Origin: Bordetella parapertussis
GTDB taxonomy: Bacteria > Pseudomonadota > Gammaproteobacteria > Burkholderiales > Burkholderiaceae_B
Assembly (NCBI GenBank): GCA_945865935.1
Contig: CAMBFI010000004.1
Coordinates: forward strand, 1-64,000
DNA length: 64,000 nt
Reading direction: 5' to 3'
This document shows positions 8,979-18,658 of the stretch, piece by piece. Made by a program: the position numbers and the translations under genes. The notes beneath the pieces were generated by a model, which made no database searches, was not told where the DNA came from, and saw nothing but the letters and a program-made list of their open reading frames with translations. The stretch's first letter is position 1, and every line of letters begins with the position of its first letter.

Positions 8979-9374
8979 ATGAGCATGAGCGACCCAATCG
9001 CCGATATGCTGACTCGCATTCGCAATGCGCAGCAGGTAGACAAGACATCGGTGACCATGCCCTCCTCCAAGCTTAAGGCAGCGATTGCTGCCGTGCTTCA
9101 GGACGAAGGCTATGTCGATGGTTTTCAGATCAAGGGAACGGCCCAAAAGCCAGAACTCGAAATTACCCTTAAGTATTACGCTGGTCGTCCAGTGATTGAG
9201 CGCATCGAACGCGTCTCGCGGCCTGGCCTACGTATTTACAAAGGGCACGGCAGCATTCCTCAGGTTATGAACGGCCTGGGTGTCGCCATTGTTTCCACGT
9301 CGCGTGGTGTGATGACCGATCGCAAAGCACGCGCCAATGGCGTGGGCGGCGAAGTGCTCTGCTACGTGGCTTAA
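8979..9374 (+). CDS. rpsH: 30S ribosomal protein S8
   Basis: 131 residues, starting [21 protein letters not shown]8 is a primary 16S rRNA-binding protein and, in E. coli, the repressor of the spc operon. The conserved end [20 protein letters not shown] is present. It lies between rpsN and rplF with 11-12 bp gaps. Confidence 0.98.
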   Translation: MSMSDPIADMLTRIRNAQQVDKTSVTMPSSKLKAAIAAVLQDEGYVDGFQIKGTAQKPELEITLKYYAGRPVIERIERVSRPGLRIYKGHGSIPQVMNGLGVAIVSTSRGVMTDRKARANGVGGEVLCYVA

Positions 9375-9386
9375 GGAGAGAATCTA

Positions 9387-9920
9387 ATGTCACGTATCGC
9401 AAAATATCCAGTCGAACTGCCCAAGGGCGTTGAGGCTTCAATACAGTCCGATCTGATCACCGTCAAAGGCCCGTTGGGCTCACTGACGCAGACACTGAAC
9501 GGCGATGTGATCGTCAACGAAGACGCAGGTAAGCTGTCGTTCATCGTTGCCAATGATTCGCGCCAGGCCAAGGCAATGTCGGGCACGCTTCGTGCTTTGG
9601 TTGCCAACATGGTCACCGGTGTCAGCAAAGGCTTTGAGCGTAAGTTGACGCTTGTTGGTGTGGGTTACCGCGCCGCTATTCAAGGCGACGCGATCAAATT
9701 ACAACTTGGCTTTTCGCACGATGTCGTGCATCCAATGCCTGCCGGTGTAAAAGCCGAATGCCCAACACAGACGGAAATCGTTCTCAAGGGCTCCAACAAG
9801 CAAGTGGTTGGACAGGTGGCTGCAGAGATTCGCGCATATCGTCCGCCAGAGCCCTACAAGGGCAAGGGCGTTCGTTATGTTGACGAGCACGTCATCATTA
9901 AAGAAACCAAGAAGAAATAA
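9387..9920 (+). CDS. rplF: 50S ribosomal protein L6
   Basis: 177 residues. L6 supports the factor-binding region of the 50S subunit. The tandem alpha/beta fold is seen with the start [18 protein letters not shown] and the signature [20 protein letters not shown] near the carboxyl end. rplR follows after 21 bp, the longest gap of the local run. Confidence 0.98.
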   Translation: MSRIAKYPVELPKGVEASIQSDLITVKGPLGSLTQTLNGDVIVNEDAGKLSFIVANDSRQAKAMSGTLRALVANMVTGVSKGFERKLTLVGVGYRAAIQGDAIKLQLGFSHDVVHPMPAGVKAECPTQTEIVLKGSNKQVVGQVAAEIRAYRPPEPYKGKGVRYVDEHVIIKETKKK

Positions 9921-9941
9921 TCGCGCAAACAAGGAAACATC

Positions 9942-10307
9942 ATGGACAAAAAAATTTCCCGTTTGCGTCGTGCCGTACCGACGCGTAAGAAAATCGCCGA
10001 GTTGCGAGTTAATCGCCTCCAAATTTTCCGCTCGAATCTGCACATCTACGCAAACATTATTTCGCCTGAAGGCGATCGCATCCTTGTTTCAGCCTCAACG
10101 GTTGAAGCAGAGGTGCGTCAGCAGCTCGCTGGTCAAACCGGTGGTGGTGGCAATGCTGCCGCCGCAACACTGGTGGGCAAGCGCGTCGCAGAGAAAGCAA
10201 AAGCTGCTGGTATTGAGCTTGTCGCTTTTGATCGTTCGGGTTTCCGATACCACGGCCGTATTAAAGCCCTGGCCGATGCCGCGCGTGAAGCCGGCCTGAA
10301 GTTTTAA
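9942..10307 (+). CDS. rplR: 50S ribosomal protein L18
   Basis: 121 residues. L18 joins L5 and L25 on 5S rRNA. The basic amino terminus [20 protein letters not shown] and the segments [20 protein letters not shown] and [20 protein letters not shown] are typical. An AGGAA site at 9931-9935 precedes the ATG. rpsE follows after 15 bp. Confidence 0.97.
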   Translation: MDKKISRLRRAVPTRKKIAELRVNRLQIFRSNLHIYANIISPEGDRILVSASTVEAEVRQQLAGQTGGGGNAAAATLVGKRVAEKAKAAGIELVAFDRSGFRYHGRIKALADAAREAGLKF

Positions 10308-10322
10308 GCGAGGAACAGTCAA

Positions 10323-10841
10323 ATGGCTAAAGAACAACGCAAGAACGCTCCTGAAGAGCGTGATGACGGTCTTCGCGAAAAGATGATCGCGGTTAACCGC
10401 GTCAGCAAAGTCGTTAAGGGCGGCCGCACAATGAGCTTTGCTGCGCTGACTGTTGTCGGCGACGGCGATGGACGTGTCGGTATGGGCAAAGGCAAAGCAC
10501 GTGAAGTGCCAGTGTCAGTGCAAAAAGCAATGGAACAAGCGCGTCGCGAGATGTTCAAAGTTTCGTTGAAGAACGGCACGCTCCACCACACTGTAGTCGG
10601 CAAGCATGGTGCCTCAACAGTGCTGATTTCGCCTGCGGCAGAAGGTACTGGCGTGATCGCCGGCGGCCCAATGCGCGCAATTTTTGATGTGATGGGCGTG
10701 CGCAACGTCGTGGCGAAAAGCCTCGGCTCGAGCAACCCTTACAACATGGTTCGTGCAACGCTTAACGGCTTGCGCGCTTCCCACACCCCGTCGGAAGTTG
10801 CTGCAAAACGCGGCAAAACCGTCGAAGAGATTCTGGGGTAA
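10323..10841 (+). CDS. rpsE: 30S ribosomal protein S5
   Basis: 172 residues. S5 lines the mRNA entry region and affects decoding accuracy. The double-stranded RNA-binding S5 domain is present: [20 protein letters not shown] (near residue 20), [14 protein letters not shown] and the [15 protein letters not shown] loop. rpmD starts 3 bp after the stop. Confidence 0.98.
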   Translation: MAKEQRKNAPEERDDGLREKMIAVNRVSKVVKGGRTMSFAALTVVGDGDGRVGMGKGKAREVPVSVQKAMEQARREMFKVSLKNGTLHHTVVGKHGASTVLISPAAEGTGVIAGGPMRAIFDVMGVRNVVAKSLGSSNPYNMVRATLNGLRASHTPSEVAAKRGKTVEEILG

Positions 10842-10844
10842 GTC

Positions 10845-11030
10845 ATGGCCGATAAACAAGTCAAAGTCACCTTGGTCCGTTCGACCATTGGTACCAAACA
10901 AGACCACCGCGACACTGTGCGCGGTCTGGGTTTGCGCCGTCTCAACAGCAGCAAAGTGCTCAAAGACACTCCCGAAGTTCGCGGCATGATCAACAAAGTT
11001 GATTATCTCGTGACCGTCTCGGAAGTCTGA
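10845..11030 (+). CDS. rpmD: 50S ribosomal protein L30
   Basis: 61 residues, a typical bacterial L30: [20 protein letters not shown] followed by [20 protein letters not shown] and a closing [11 protein letters not shown] strand. It is placed 3 bp after rpsE and 11 bp before rplO, so it is part of the same transcript. Confidence 0.97.
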   Translation: MADKQVKVTLVRSTIGTKQDHRDTVRGLGLRRLNSSKVLKDTPEVRGMINKVDYLVTVSEV

Positions 11031-11041
11031 AAGGAATCACG

Positions 11042-11482
11042 ATGTCGATTACTCAACTAAATACGCTCAAGCCCGCCGTCGGCTCGACACACGCAAAGCG
11101 TCGTGTAGGTCGTGGTATTGGCTCGGGTTTAGGTAAAACCGCTGGTCGCGGTCACAAAGGTCAGAGCTCGCGCGCTGGCGGCTTTCATAAAGTAGGCTTT
11201 GAGGGCGGTCAAATGCCTTTGCAGCGTCGTTTGCCTAAGCGCGGCTTCTCTATTTTGGATGACCACCTGTATGCGCAAGTGCGTTTGTCTGATCTCCAAG
11301 CCCTGCCTGTCGACGAAATCGACGTGCAAGTGCTGAAACAGGCTGGCGTAGTGGGTACGCAAGTGCGCTACGTCAAAGTGTTTAAGTCGGGCGAGCTGTC
11401 ACGCAAAGTTACCCTCAAGGGTATCGGTGCAACAGCTGGCGCGCGTGCTTCGATCGAAGCCGCTGGCGGCACGATTGCTTAA
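11042..11482 (+). CDS. rplO: 50S ribosomal protein L15
   Basis: 146 residues. The Gly/Arg-rich amino-terminal extension [23 protein letters not shown] (residues about 20-42) threads into 23S rRNA. It is followed by the globular domain with [25 protein letters not shown] site precedes the ATG. secY follows after 13 bp. Confidence 0.98.
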   Translation: MSITQLNTLKPAVGSTHAKRRVGRGIGSGLGKTAGRGHKGQSSRAGGFHKVGFEGGQMPLQRRLPKRGFSILDDHLYAQVRLSDLQALPVDEIDVQVLKQAGVVGTQVRYVKVFKSGELSRKVTLKGIGATAGARASIEAAGGTIA

Positions 11483-11495
11483 GACGGATTAAAGA

Positions 11496-12821
11496 ATGGC
11501 AACAGCACAACTCGCAGGAAAAGCAGGCCCACGTTACGGCGACTTAAAGCGCCGTCTCGTGTTCCTGGTGCTCGCTTTGGTGGTTTATCGCCTGGGCACG
11601 CACATTCCTGTTCCGGGCATCAACCCAGATGCGCTCGCAGACTTGTTCCGCGAGAATCAGGGTGGGATTCTCGGTTTGTTCAACATGTTCTCGGGCGGTG
11701 CCTTGGCGCGCTTCTCGATCTTCGCGTTGGGCATCATGCCTTACATTTCTGCATCGATCATCATGCAGCTGATGTCGGTCGTTGTGCCGACGCTTGAAGC
11801 CATTAAGAAAGACGGTGAAGCTGGCCGTCGTAAGATTACGCAGTACACCCGCTACGGCACCGTTGCGTTGGCGTTGGTTCAGGCGATTGGTATTTCGGTT
11901 GCACTTGAGTCCCAACCAGGCTTAGTGATTGATGCCGGCGTCATGTTCCGCGTCACGACGGTCGTGACCTTAGTAACCGGTACGATGTTTGTGATGTGGC
12001 TTGGTGAACAAATCACGGAGCGCGGCTTAGGCAACGGTATTTCCATCCTGATTTTTGCGGGAATTGTCGCCGGCTTGCCGAGCGCGCTGGCAGGGCTGTT
12101 GGATTTGGTTCGTACGAATGCGATGTCGGGATTCTCCGCGTTGTTTATTGTTGCCCTCTCTGTACTCGTGACCGCCTTCGTGGTGTTGGTCGAGCGTGGT
12201 CAGCGCAAGATCACAGTTAACTACGCCAAGCGTCAGGTGGGTAACAAGGTGTACGGCGGACAAACGTCGCACTTGCCGCTGAAGCTGAACATGGCTGGTG
12301 TGATCCCTCCAATTTTTGCATCTTCGATCATTTTGTTCCCAGCAACGATTACCAGCTGGTTCTCGAACACCGAAGGCATGCGTTGGTTAGGCGATTTGGC
12401 TGCGGCGCTTGCGCCACGTCAGCCTCTCTACATCACGCTGTACGCAACCGCTATTATTTTCTTCTGCTTTTTTTATACCGCGCTGGTATTTAACAGCCGC
12501 GAGACAGCAGATAACCTTAAGAAGAGCGGCGCGTTTGTTCCAGGGATTCGTCCAGGCGAACAGACCGCTAAATTCATTGACAAGATTTTGATGCGATTGA
12601 CTTTGGCTGGTGCCTTGTACATCACGTTGGTGTGCTTGTTACCGGAGTTCTTGGTCATGCGTTGGAATGTACCGTTTTATTTTGGCGGCACCTCTTTGCT
12701 GATTATTGTTGTAGTTACGATGGACTTCATGGCTCAGGTTCAGGCCTACATGATGTCTCACCAGTACGATTCACTGCTCAAGAAGGCTAACTTCAAGGGC
12801 GCGAATATGCCAATGAGATAA
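11496..12821 (+). CDS. secY: Protein translocase subunit SecY
   Basis: 441 residues. SecY is the ten-helix channel of the Sec translocon in the inner membrane. It works with SecE/SecG, SecA and the ribosome. The first helix region [20 protein letters not shown], the signature [17 protein letters not shown] near residue 85, and the cytoplasmic loop [20 protein letters not shown] (near 232-251) used for SecA and ribosome docking are clear. It is the usual spc gene after rplO. infA follows after 9 bp. Confidence 0.98.
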   Translation: MATAQLAGKAGPRYGDLKRRLVFLVLALVVYRLGTHIPVPGINPDALADLFRENQGGILGLFNMFSGGALARFSIFALGIMPYISASIIMQLMSVVVPTLEAIKKDGEAGRRKITQYTRYGTVALALVQAIGISVALESQPGLVIDAGVMFRVTTVVTLVTGTMFVMWLGEQITERGLGNGISILIFAGIVAGLPSALAGLLDLVRTNAMSGFSALFIVALSVLVTAFVVLVERGQRKITVNYAKRQVGNKVYGGQTSHLPLKLNMAGVIPPIFASSIILFPATITSWFSNTEGMRWLGDLAAALAPRQPLYITLYATAIIFFCFFYTALVFNSRETADNLKKSGAFVPGIRPGEQTAKFIDKILMRLTLAGALYITLVCLLPEFLVMRWNVPFYFGGTSLLIIVVVTMDFMAQVQAYMMSHQYDSLLKKANFKGANMPMR

Positions 12822-12830
12822 GCGAGAGCA

Positions 12831-13049
12831 ATGTCAAAGGACGACGTCATTCAGATGCAGGGTGAGATTCTTGAGAATCTTCCCAACGCAACTTTCCGTG
12901 TCAAGCTAGAAAATGGCCATGTAGTGTTGGGTCATATTTCCGGCAAGATGCGCATGCATTACATCCGGATTTTGCCGGGCGATAAAGTCACAGTGGAGCT
13001 CACCCCCTATGACCTAACGCGCGCCAGAATCGTATTCCGCTCGAAATGA
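12831..13049 (+). CDS. infA: Translation initiation factor IF-1
   Basis: 72 residues, the exact IF-1 length. The OB fold is seen as [40 protein letters not shown] and the end [14 protein letters not shown]-1 occupies the A site during initiation. Position after secY and before rpmJ is the usual place in Burkholderiales. Confidence 0.97.
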   Translation: MSKDDVIQMQGEILENLPNATFRVKLENGHVVLGHISGKMRMHYIRILPGDKVTVELTPYDLTRARIVFRSK

Positions 13050-13080
13050 GCGGCCGGGTTACAGATAACAGGAGTCAACC

Positions 13081-13194
13081 ATGAAAGTAATGGCATCGGT
13101 TAAGCGGATTTGCCGCAATTGCAAGATTATTAAACGTCACGGCGTCGTGCGGGTTATTTGCACCGACCCGCGTCATAAGCAGCGTCAAGGTTAA
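13081..13194 (+). CDS. rpmJ: 50S ribosomal protein L36 (zinc-binding form)
   Basis: A 37-codon gene, [21 protein letters not shown] followed by a short basic tail. The zinc ribbon ligands Cys11, Cys14, Cys27 and His32 are all present, so this is the C-plus, zinc-dependent L36. A GGAG site at 13070-13073 gives a good start. It lies between infA and rpsM, the conserved position. Confidence 0.97.
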   Translation: MKVMASVKRICRNCKIIKRHGVVRVICTDPRHKQRQG

Positions 13195-13208
13195 TACAAG
13201 GAATCGTT

Positions 13209-13574
13209 ATGGCCCGTATTGCTGGCATCAACATACCGCCACATCAGCACGCCGAAATCGGCCTGACTGCCATTTTTGGCATCGGTCGCACGCGTTCACG
13301 CAAAATCTGTGAAGCCGCTGGTGTTCCCCTGTCGAAGAAGGTCAAAGACCTAACCGACGCAGAACTCGAGCGTATCCGCGAGCACGTTGGCGTGTTTGCG
13401 GTGGAAGGTGATTTGCGCCGTGAAGTTCAGTTGTCGATCAAGCGTTTGATCGACCTCGGAACGTATCGCGGCATGCGCCACAAGCGCGGCCTGCCCGTAC
13501 GTGGTCAACGCACTCGCACCAACGCCCGCACCCGCAAGGGACCGCGTCGCGCTGCTGCAAGCCTGAAGAAATAA
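13209..13574 (+). CDS. rpsM: 30S ribosomal protein S13
   Basis: 121 residues, starting [21 protein letters not shown]13 lies in the 30S head and contacts P-site tRNA and L5. The helix-hairpin-helix segment and the conserved [20 protein letters not shown] (near residues 87-106) with the basic tail are intact. This is the first gene of the alpha set, reached by read-through from rpmJ, 14 bp upstream. Confidence 0.98.
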   Translation: MARIAGINIPPHQHAEIGLTAIFGIGRTRSRKICEAAGVPLSKKVKDLTDAELERIREHVGVFAVEGDLRREVQLSIKRLIDLGTYRGMRHKRGLPVRGQRTRTNARTRKGPRRAAASLKK

Positions 13575-13587
13575 AGAGGATTAGAAG

Positions 13588-13989
13588 ATGGCAAAAGCTT
13601 CTACCGCCGGCGCTACCCGCGTTCGCAAAAAAGTCAAAAAGAATGTGTCGGACGGCATTGCGCACGTTCACGCATCGTTTAACAACACCATCATCACGAT
13701 CACCGATCGTCAAGGTAATGCCTTGTCGTGGGCGACCTCCGGTGGTGCTGGTTTCAAAGGCTCGCGTAAGTCGACCCCGTTTGCAGCGCAGGTTGCTGCT
13801 GAGACGGCCGGCAAGCTGGCCATCGAATACGGCATTAAGACACTTGAAGTTCGCATCAAGGGCCCAGGCCCAGGTCGCGAATCTTCAGTACGTGCGTTGA
13901 ATGCGCTGGGCATCAAGATTTCGAGCATTGCCGACATCACGCCCGTGCCGCACAACGGTTGCCGTCCACCCAAGCGTCGTCGTATCTAA
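13588..13989 (+). CDS. rpsK: 30S ribosomal protein S11
   Basis: 133 residues. S11 sits on the 30S platform close to the mRNA exit. The motifs [38 protein letters not shown] and the end [16 protein letters not shown] are typical. A basic amino-terminal stretch (residues 9-20) precedes the fold. rpsD begins 11 bp downstream after a GGGGAG site. Confidence 0.98.
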   Translation: MAKASTAGATRVRKKVKKNVSDGIAHVHASFNNTIITITDRQGNALSWATSGGAGFKGSRKSTPFAAQVAAETAGKLAIEYGIKTLEVRIKGPGPGRESSVRALNALGIKISSIADITPVPHNGCRPPKRRRI

Positions 13990-14000
13990 GGGGAGCCCAC

Positions 14001-14624
14001 ATGGCACGTTATACCGGTCCCAAATGCAAACTCTCGCGTCGCGAGGGTATTGATCTTTTTCTAAAGAGCGCACGCCGCTCGCTGGACTCCAAGTGCAAAC
14101 TGGACTCCAAGCCTGGCCAACACGGTCGCACTTCAGGTGCCCGTACGTCAGACTATGGTCTACAGTTGCGCGAAAAGCAAAAGCTAAAGCGTATGTACGG
14201 CATTATGGAAAAACAGTTCCGTAAATATTTTGCAGAAGCCGAGCGTCGCAAAGGCAACACGGGCGAACAGTTGATCCAGTTGCTCGAGTCGCGTCTGGAC
14301 AACGTTGTATACCGCATGGGTTTTGGTTCGACACGCGCAGAAGCGCGTCAGTTGGTCTCGCATCGTGCGATTGAACTTAACGGTCACACTGCAGACATCC
14401 CTTCGATGTTGATCAAGTCAGGCGACGTTGTTGCGATCCGCGAAAAAGCAAAAGCCCAAGCGCGCATTCGCGAATCGATGGACCTCGCTTCAGGCAATGG
14501 TTTGCCACAGTGGGTCGACGTTGATACCGCCAAGCTCGTCGGTACGTTCAAGCAAGTGCCTGATCGTGCAGATGTTGCTCGCGACATCAACGAATCGATG
14601 GTCGTCGAATTGTATTCACGTTAA
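14001..14624 (+). CDS. rpsD: 30S ribosomal protein S4
   Basis: 207 residues from the ATG at 14001, preceded by GGGGAG; in-frame upstream codons belong to the end of rpsK. S4 is a primary 16S rRNA binder and, in E. coli, the alpha-operon repressor. The amino terminus [20 protein letters not shown] and the S4 RNA-binding domain ([20 protein letters not shown], residues about 96-115) are clear. A strong terminator follows before rpoA, which is not the E. coli layout. Confidence 0.98.
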   Translation: MARYTGPKCKLSRREGIDLFLKSARRSLDSKCKLDSKPGQHGRTSGARTSDYGLQLREKQKLKRMYGIMEKQFRKYFAEAERRKGNTGEQLIQLLESRLDNVVYRMGFGSTRAEARQLVSHRAIELNGHTADIPSMLIKSGDVVAIREKAKAQARIRESMDLASGNGLPQWVDVDTAKLVGTFKQVPDRADVARDINESMVVELYSR

Positions 14625-14634
14625 TAATCGTTTT

Positions 14635-14665
14635 AAAAAGTGTGCAGCCCCGCTGCACACTTTTT
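14635..14665 (+). terminator. Perfect intrinsic terminator between rpsD and rpoA
   Basis: AAAAAGTGTGCAG (14635-14647) pairs perfectly over 13 bp with CTGCACACTTTTT (14653-14665) around the 5-nt loop CCCCG. The stem has a GC-rich upper part, flanking A tract and T tract. It lies 10 bp after the rpsD stop and 77 bp before rpoA, so rpoA transcription needs read-through, antitermination or its own promoter. Confidence 0.88.
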
Positions 14666-14742
14666 ATGATGAAGAAGTTAAGCTTTCACCCATCAGCCTT
14701 ATCGGCGTAACGAGCCGAGGGTATTGAAAAGGAATTGCAGAT

Positions 14743-15726
14743 ATGTCACAAAGTTTTCTCAAGCCACGTTCGATCGAAGTCGAACCCGTAGGCCTTAATC
14801 ACGCCAAAATCATCATGGAGCCGTTTGAACGCGGCTTCGGACACACGTTGGGCAACGCGTTGCGTCGCATCCTGCTGTCCTCGATGACGGGCTATGCGCC
14901 AACCGAAGTGCAGATCACGGGCGTCGTGCACGAATACTCGACGATTCCTGGCGTGCGTGAAGACGTTGTAGATATTCTCTTGAACCTCAAGGGTGTGGTG
15001 TTTAAGCTGCACAGCCGTGACGAAGTGACACTGACCCTGCGCAAGCAAGGCGCCGGCATCGTTTTGGCTTCAGATATTGAATTGCCCCACGATGTTGAAA
15101 TTGTTAATCCGCATCAAGTCATTGCAACGCTGACCGACTCCGGCAAGCTTGAAATGCAGATCAAGGTTGAGAAAGGCCGTGGCTACGTTCCTGGCAACGT
15201 GCGCGCCTTGATCGACGATCGTGCACACACGATTGGTCGCATCGTGCTGGATGCATCGTTTAGCCCAGTGCGTCGCGTCAGCTACGCTGTTGAAAGCGCG
15301 CGCGTTGAGCAGCGTACCGACCTCGACAAGCTTGTGTTGGATGTTGAAACAAATGGCGTGATTAGCCCAGAAGAAGCCGTGCGTCAGTCGGCACGTATTT
15401 TGATGGATCAAATTTCGGTGTTCGCAGCCCTCGAAGGCGCTGGCGATTCCTACGAAATGCCAAGCCGTGGTGCACCACAGATCGATCCAGTGCTGTTGCG
15501 CCCTGTTGACGATCTCGAACTGACCGTGCGTTCGGCCAACTGCCTGAAAGCGGAAAATATTTACTACATCGGTGATTTGATTCAACGCACCGAAAACGAA
15601 TTGCTCAAGACACCAAACCTTGGTCGCAAGTCGCTTAACGAAATCAAAGAAGTCCTGTCCGCGCGCGGCCTGACTTTGGGTATGAAGCTTGAGAACTGGC
15701 CACCAATGGGCCTCGAGCGTCCGTAA
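14743..15726 (+). CDS. rpoA: DNA-directed RNA polymerase subunit alpha
   Basis: 327 residues. The alpha dimer scaffolds RNA polymerase assembly, and its carboxyl domain binds UP elements and activators. The amino domain has [20 protein letters not shown] (near residue 28) and the dimerisation/beta contact segments. The carboxyl domain holds [20 protein letters not shown] and the [20 protein letters not shown] helix. A GGAATT site at 14730-14735 precedes the ATG. It is isolated from rpsD by a terminator and from rplQ by a 181-bp gap. Confidence 0.98.
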   Translation: MSQSFLKPRSIEVEPVGLNHAKIIMEPFERGFGHTLGNALRRILLSSMTGYAPTEVQITGVVHEYSTIPGVREDVVDILLNLKGVVFKLHSRDEVTLTLRKQGAGIVLASDIELPHDVEIVNPHQVIATLTDSGKLEMQIKVEKGRGYVPGNVRALIDDRAHTIGRIVLDASFSPVRRVSYAVESARVEQRTDLDKLVLDVETNGVISPEEAVRQSARILMDQISVFAALEGAGDSYEMPSRGAPQIDPVLLRPVDDLELTVRSANCLKAENIYYIGDLIQRTENELLKTPNLGRKSLNEIKEVLSARGLTLGMKLENWPPMGLERP

Positions 15727-15907
15727 ACGTTTTATCAGTCAATCAGTACCTAGCCGAACCTGGCGATCGGATTCGGTTAGGGCAATATCAGAAAGACCAG
15801 CAACACAAGCAGTGCCACCATCGGCCCGCAGCAAGAAAGTTTGCTGATAGAAGAGCTGAATAACCTCGAGCGAACACGCTCTTAATAGATTCAATAAGGA
15901 AAGTATC
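15727..15907 (+). promoter_or_regulatory. Structured untranslated spacer between rpoA and rplQ
   Basis: 181 bp without a gene. Two inverted repeats are visible: CTAGCCGAA (15750-15758) with TTCGGTTAG (15772-15780), nine pairs with one G-U; and GAGCG (15868-15872) with CGCTC (15877-15881), close to the rplQ ribosome binding site AAGGAAAG (15897-15904). Neither has a proper T tract. It may be a regulatory leader of rplQ. Confidence 0.4.
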
Positions 15908-16300
15908 ATGCGTCACGGTAATGGATTACGTAAGCTCAACCGCACTAGCAGCCACCGTCTTGCGATGTTCCGTAACATGGCTGTCGCGCTGTTGACCCAC
16001 GAAGCGATCAAGACAACTTTGCCTAAGGCAAAAGAACTGCGTCGCATCGTTGAGCCCCTCATCACGATGGGCAAGAGCCCAACGTTGGCGAACAAGCGCT
16101 TGGCATTTGCCCGCTTGCGCGACCGCGAAATCGTGCTTAAGCTGTTTGCTGATATCGGCCCGCGCTACGCAGCGCGTCATGGCGGCTACACCCGCATTCT
16201 TAAAATGGGTTTCCGTCAGGGTGACAATGCACCGATGGCCTTTATGGAATTGGTTGACCGTCCAGTGGTTGAAGAGACCGTTGAAGAAGCCGCCGAATAA
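15908..16300 (+). CDS. rplQ: 50S ribosomal protein L17
   Basis: 130 residues, starting [20 protein letters not shown], the L17 signature. L17 lies near the tunnel exit on the solvent side. The central [20 protein letters not shown] and [20 protein letters not shown] are typical. The last ribosomal gene of the cluster, closed by a terminator at 16318-16351. Confidence 0.98.
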   Translation: MRHGNGLRKLNRTSSHRLAMFRNMAVALLTHEAIKTTLPKAKELRRIVEPLITMGKSPTLANKRLAFARLRDREIVLKLFADIGPRYAARHGGYTRILKMGFRQGDNAPMAFMELVDRPVVEETVEEAAE

Positions 16301-16317
16301 ATTTCGATAGCTCAAAA

Positions 16318-16351
16318 TAAAAAAGGCCTCGGTTTATCCGGGGCTTTTTTG
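16318..16351 (+). terminator. Intrinsic terminator after rplQ
   Basis: A-tract plus GGCCTCGG, loop TTTA, then CCGGGGC and six T residues. The stem has one bulged G and one G-U pair but a strong U tract, and lies 18 bp after the rplQ stop, ending the ribosomal cluster. Confidence 0.8.
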
Positions 16352-16364
16352 TCAGAGGACGCCC

Positions 16365-16682
16365 ATGAATCACACAGATACCGTACTTGTGCTGAGCAAC
16401 GCTCCCGACGAGGCTGTCGCAACGCGTATTGCTGATGCCCTAGTGTCAGAGGGTTTGGCCGCCTGCGTGAACATTGGCGCCCCCGTACAGTCTATTTACC
16501 GCTGGCAAGGGGTCGTTGAGAAAGCCACAGAGATTCCGCTGACAATAAAAACAACGGCATCTAAACAGGCTAATCTAATAGAGCGCCTGATTGCATTGCA
16601 CCCGTATGATGTGCCGGAAGCAATTGTGGTGCCGATCATCGGCGGGTATGCCCCGTACTTGAACTGGGTGCGCGAGAACTAA
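16365..16682 (+). CDS. cutA: Divalent-cation tolerance protein CutA
   Basis: 105 residues, a small trimeric PII-like protein associated with copper and divalent cation tolerance. The family segments EGLAACVNIGAPVQSIYRWQG (near residues 29-49), EIPLTIKT and HPYDVPEAIVVPIIGGYAPYLNWV are clear. Its stop codon is directly followed by the dsbD start, matching the common cutA-dsbD pair. Confidence 0.96.
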   Translation: MNHTDTVLVLSNAPDEAVATRIADALVSEGLAACVNIGAPVQSIYRWQGVVEKATEIPLTIKTTASKQANLIERLIALHPYDVPEAIVVPIIGGYAPYLNWVREN

Positions 16683-18629
16683 ATGGCTCTGACCAGACAC
16701 GCGATACAAAAAATTGGCTTGGCCCTCTTGTTGCTAGGCTTGATGGTGTTGACTGTTGCGCGCAGCAACGCGCAAGATTTTTTAGATCCAGAGAAAGCTT
16801 TTGTTTTACAGGCGCAAATGATCTCGTCCGACAAGATCAGTTTGCGTTTTAAGATTGCCTCCGGGTATTACATGTACCGCGAGCGTTTTAGCTTCTCGGT
16901 AGACACAACACACGTCACGCTTGGTGAGCCCAAGATGCCGACAGGGCGTGTTAAGTTTGATCAAACTTTTAATAAAGAGATGGAGCTCTATTTCACTGAT
17001 GCGGTGATCGAACTGCCTATTTCCGCGTGGCCCAAAAACATAGCACCCGAGAGTTTCAAGTTAACGGCTAATGGCCAAGGTTGCGCTGAGGCAGGCCTGT
17101 GCTATCCGCCTCAAGATTTTGTCTTGCAGCTCACACCGCAGTCGGGTGCGGCTGGCTTCGTGATTGCTGCGCAAGCCTCCGGTTCGCTATTTGAGCGGAT
17201 CAGGCAAGGCCAACTCAGCGACCTGTTGTTCGGGGCAGATGACATCGGGCTGGCGCAGCTGTTGTCATCCACCGGCCTGCTTGAAATCACACTGCTGTTC
17301 TTTGTGCTCGGCCTATTGCTCGCACTCACACCTTGCGTGTTACCCATGGTGCCGATTCTTTCGGTGCTGCTGGTTGGTGAAGAAAAGCACGTCTCGCGCG
17401 CCCGAGGTTTTTCGCTTGCGGCCGCCTACGTGGCGGGTATGTCGGTGATCTATACCGCTTTGGGCGTTGCCGCCGGATTGAGTGGCGCGGGTCTTGCAGC
17501 GTGGTTACAAACGCCCTGGGTGCTAGGCTTGTTTGCTTTGTTGCTCGCCGCGCTCGCCCTTGCGATGTTTGATGTTTATACCTTCCAGATGCCCGCAAGT
17601 CTTCAGACCAAACTGATGGCTAAGAATTCGGGCATTTTGGGTGGTCGTTTGAGCGCAGCCGCCTTGATGGGCGCGCTATCCGCGCTAATTGTTGGTCCGT
17701 GTGTCGCCGCACCACTCGCTGGCGCGCTTTTATACATTTCACAAACCGGCGATGTGGTGCTTGGCGGCTTAGCGCTGTTTGCGATGGCATGGGGCATGGG
17801 CGTGCCCTTGTTGCTGATGGGTCTATCGGCCGGCAAGCTGATGCCCCGCGCCGGGCATTGGATGGAGGGCGTAAAGAAATTTTTCGGCGTGCTGCTACTT
17901 GGTACGGCGTGGTGGATGATTACACCGCTACTACCCACGTGGGCACAGATTCTTGGTTGGGCGGTACTGGTGCTGTTTGCAGCAGTACTTTTGCGCACTT
18001 TTGATTCCTTGCCGCCCGAAGCACGCTTCGGCGCCCTGTTGCGCAAAACGCTCGGCCTGCTTTTAGCCCTGTTGAGTTTATTGTGGATGGTGGGCGTTGC
18101 AAGTGGTGGGCGCTCACTGTTGCAGCCATTAGGCCATTTGGCCTTTATGCAGGGCACGAGTAGTCAAGGCTCAGCGGAGCGCAGTGCAACCGCAGCAGGT
18201 GTTCAACTTGTGGCGCCTGCGCAAGGCTCCTCACTAAAACAACAGTTGCTTGGCACGCAACCTGCCGCCGCCCACCCAACTTTCCAGCGAGTACGCACGG
18301 TAGCGGAACTTGAGGCGATTCTTGCAAAAACCACTCGGCCCGTCATGTTGGATTTCTATGCAGACTGGTGCGTGTCTTGCAAGGAGATGGAAGCCTTCAC
18401 GTTTGTCGACCCGCGGGTCGCAAAGCGGATGGGGCAATTATTGTTATTACAAGTTGACGTCACCGCAAACAACGCGGATGATCGAGCGCTGATGAAGCGC
18501 TTTAAATTGTTTGGGCCACCTGGAATCATATTTTTTTCAGCAAGTGGCGCCGAGCGCCGCGACATTCGTGTTGTTGGATTTCAAGACGCCAATCGCTTTA
18601 GTGCGACGCTTGATCGGGTGCTAAAGTAG
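16683..18629 (+). CDS. dsbD: Thiol:disulfide interchange protein DsbD
   Basis: 648 residues. DsbD carries electrons from cytoplasmic thioredoxin across the inner membrane to periplasmic DsbC and cytochrome c maturation factors. All three Cys pairs are seen: Cys134/Cys140 in the periplasmic immunoglobulin-like domain (GCAEAGLCYPP), Cys218/Cys340 in the multi-helix membrane domain (LTPCVLPM and VGPCVAAP), and Cys563/Cys566 in the thioredoxin-like domain (ADWCVSCKEME). A signal peptide occupies about residues 1-31. It starts at the cutA stop with no spacer. Confidence 0.97.
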   Translation: MALTRHAIQKIGLALLLLGLMVLTVARSNAQDFLDPEKAFVLQAQMISSDKISLRFKIASGYYMYRERFSFSVDTTHVTLGEPKMPTGRVKFDQTFNKEMELYFTDAVIELPISAWPKNIAPESFKLTANGQGCAEAGLCYPPQDFVLQLTPQSGAAGFVIAAQASGSLFERIRQGQLSDLLFGADDIGLAQLLSSTGLLEITLLFFVLGLLLALTPCVLPMVPILSVLLVGEEKHVSRARGFSLAAAYVAGMSVIYTALGVAAGLSGAGLAAWLQTPWVLGLFALLLAALALAMFDVYTFQMPASLQTKLMAKNSGILGGRLSAAALMGALSALIVGPCVAAPLAGALLYISQTGDVVLGGLALFAMAWGMGVPLLLMGLSAGKLMPRAGHWMEGVKKFFGVLLLGTAWWMITPLLPTWAQILGWAVLVLFAAVLLRTFDSLPPEARFGALLRKTLGLLLALLSLLWMVGVASGGRSLLQPLGHLAFMQGTSSQGSAERSATAAGVQLVAPAQGSSLKQQLLGTQPAAAHPTFQRVRTVAELEAILAKTTRPVMLDFYADWCVSCKEMEAFTFVDPRVAKRMGQLLLLQVDVTANNADDRALMKRFKLFGPPGIIFFSASGAERRDIRVVGFQDANRFSATLDRVLK

Positions 18630-18658
18630 TTACAACGGTAGTCGTTACACAGAGACGT

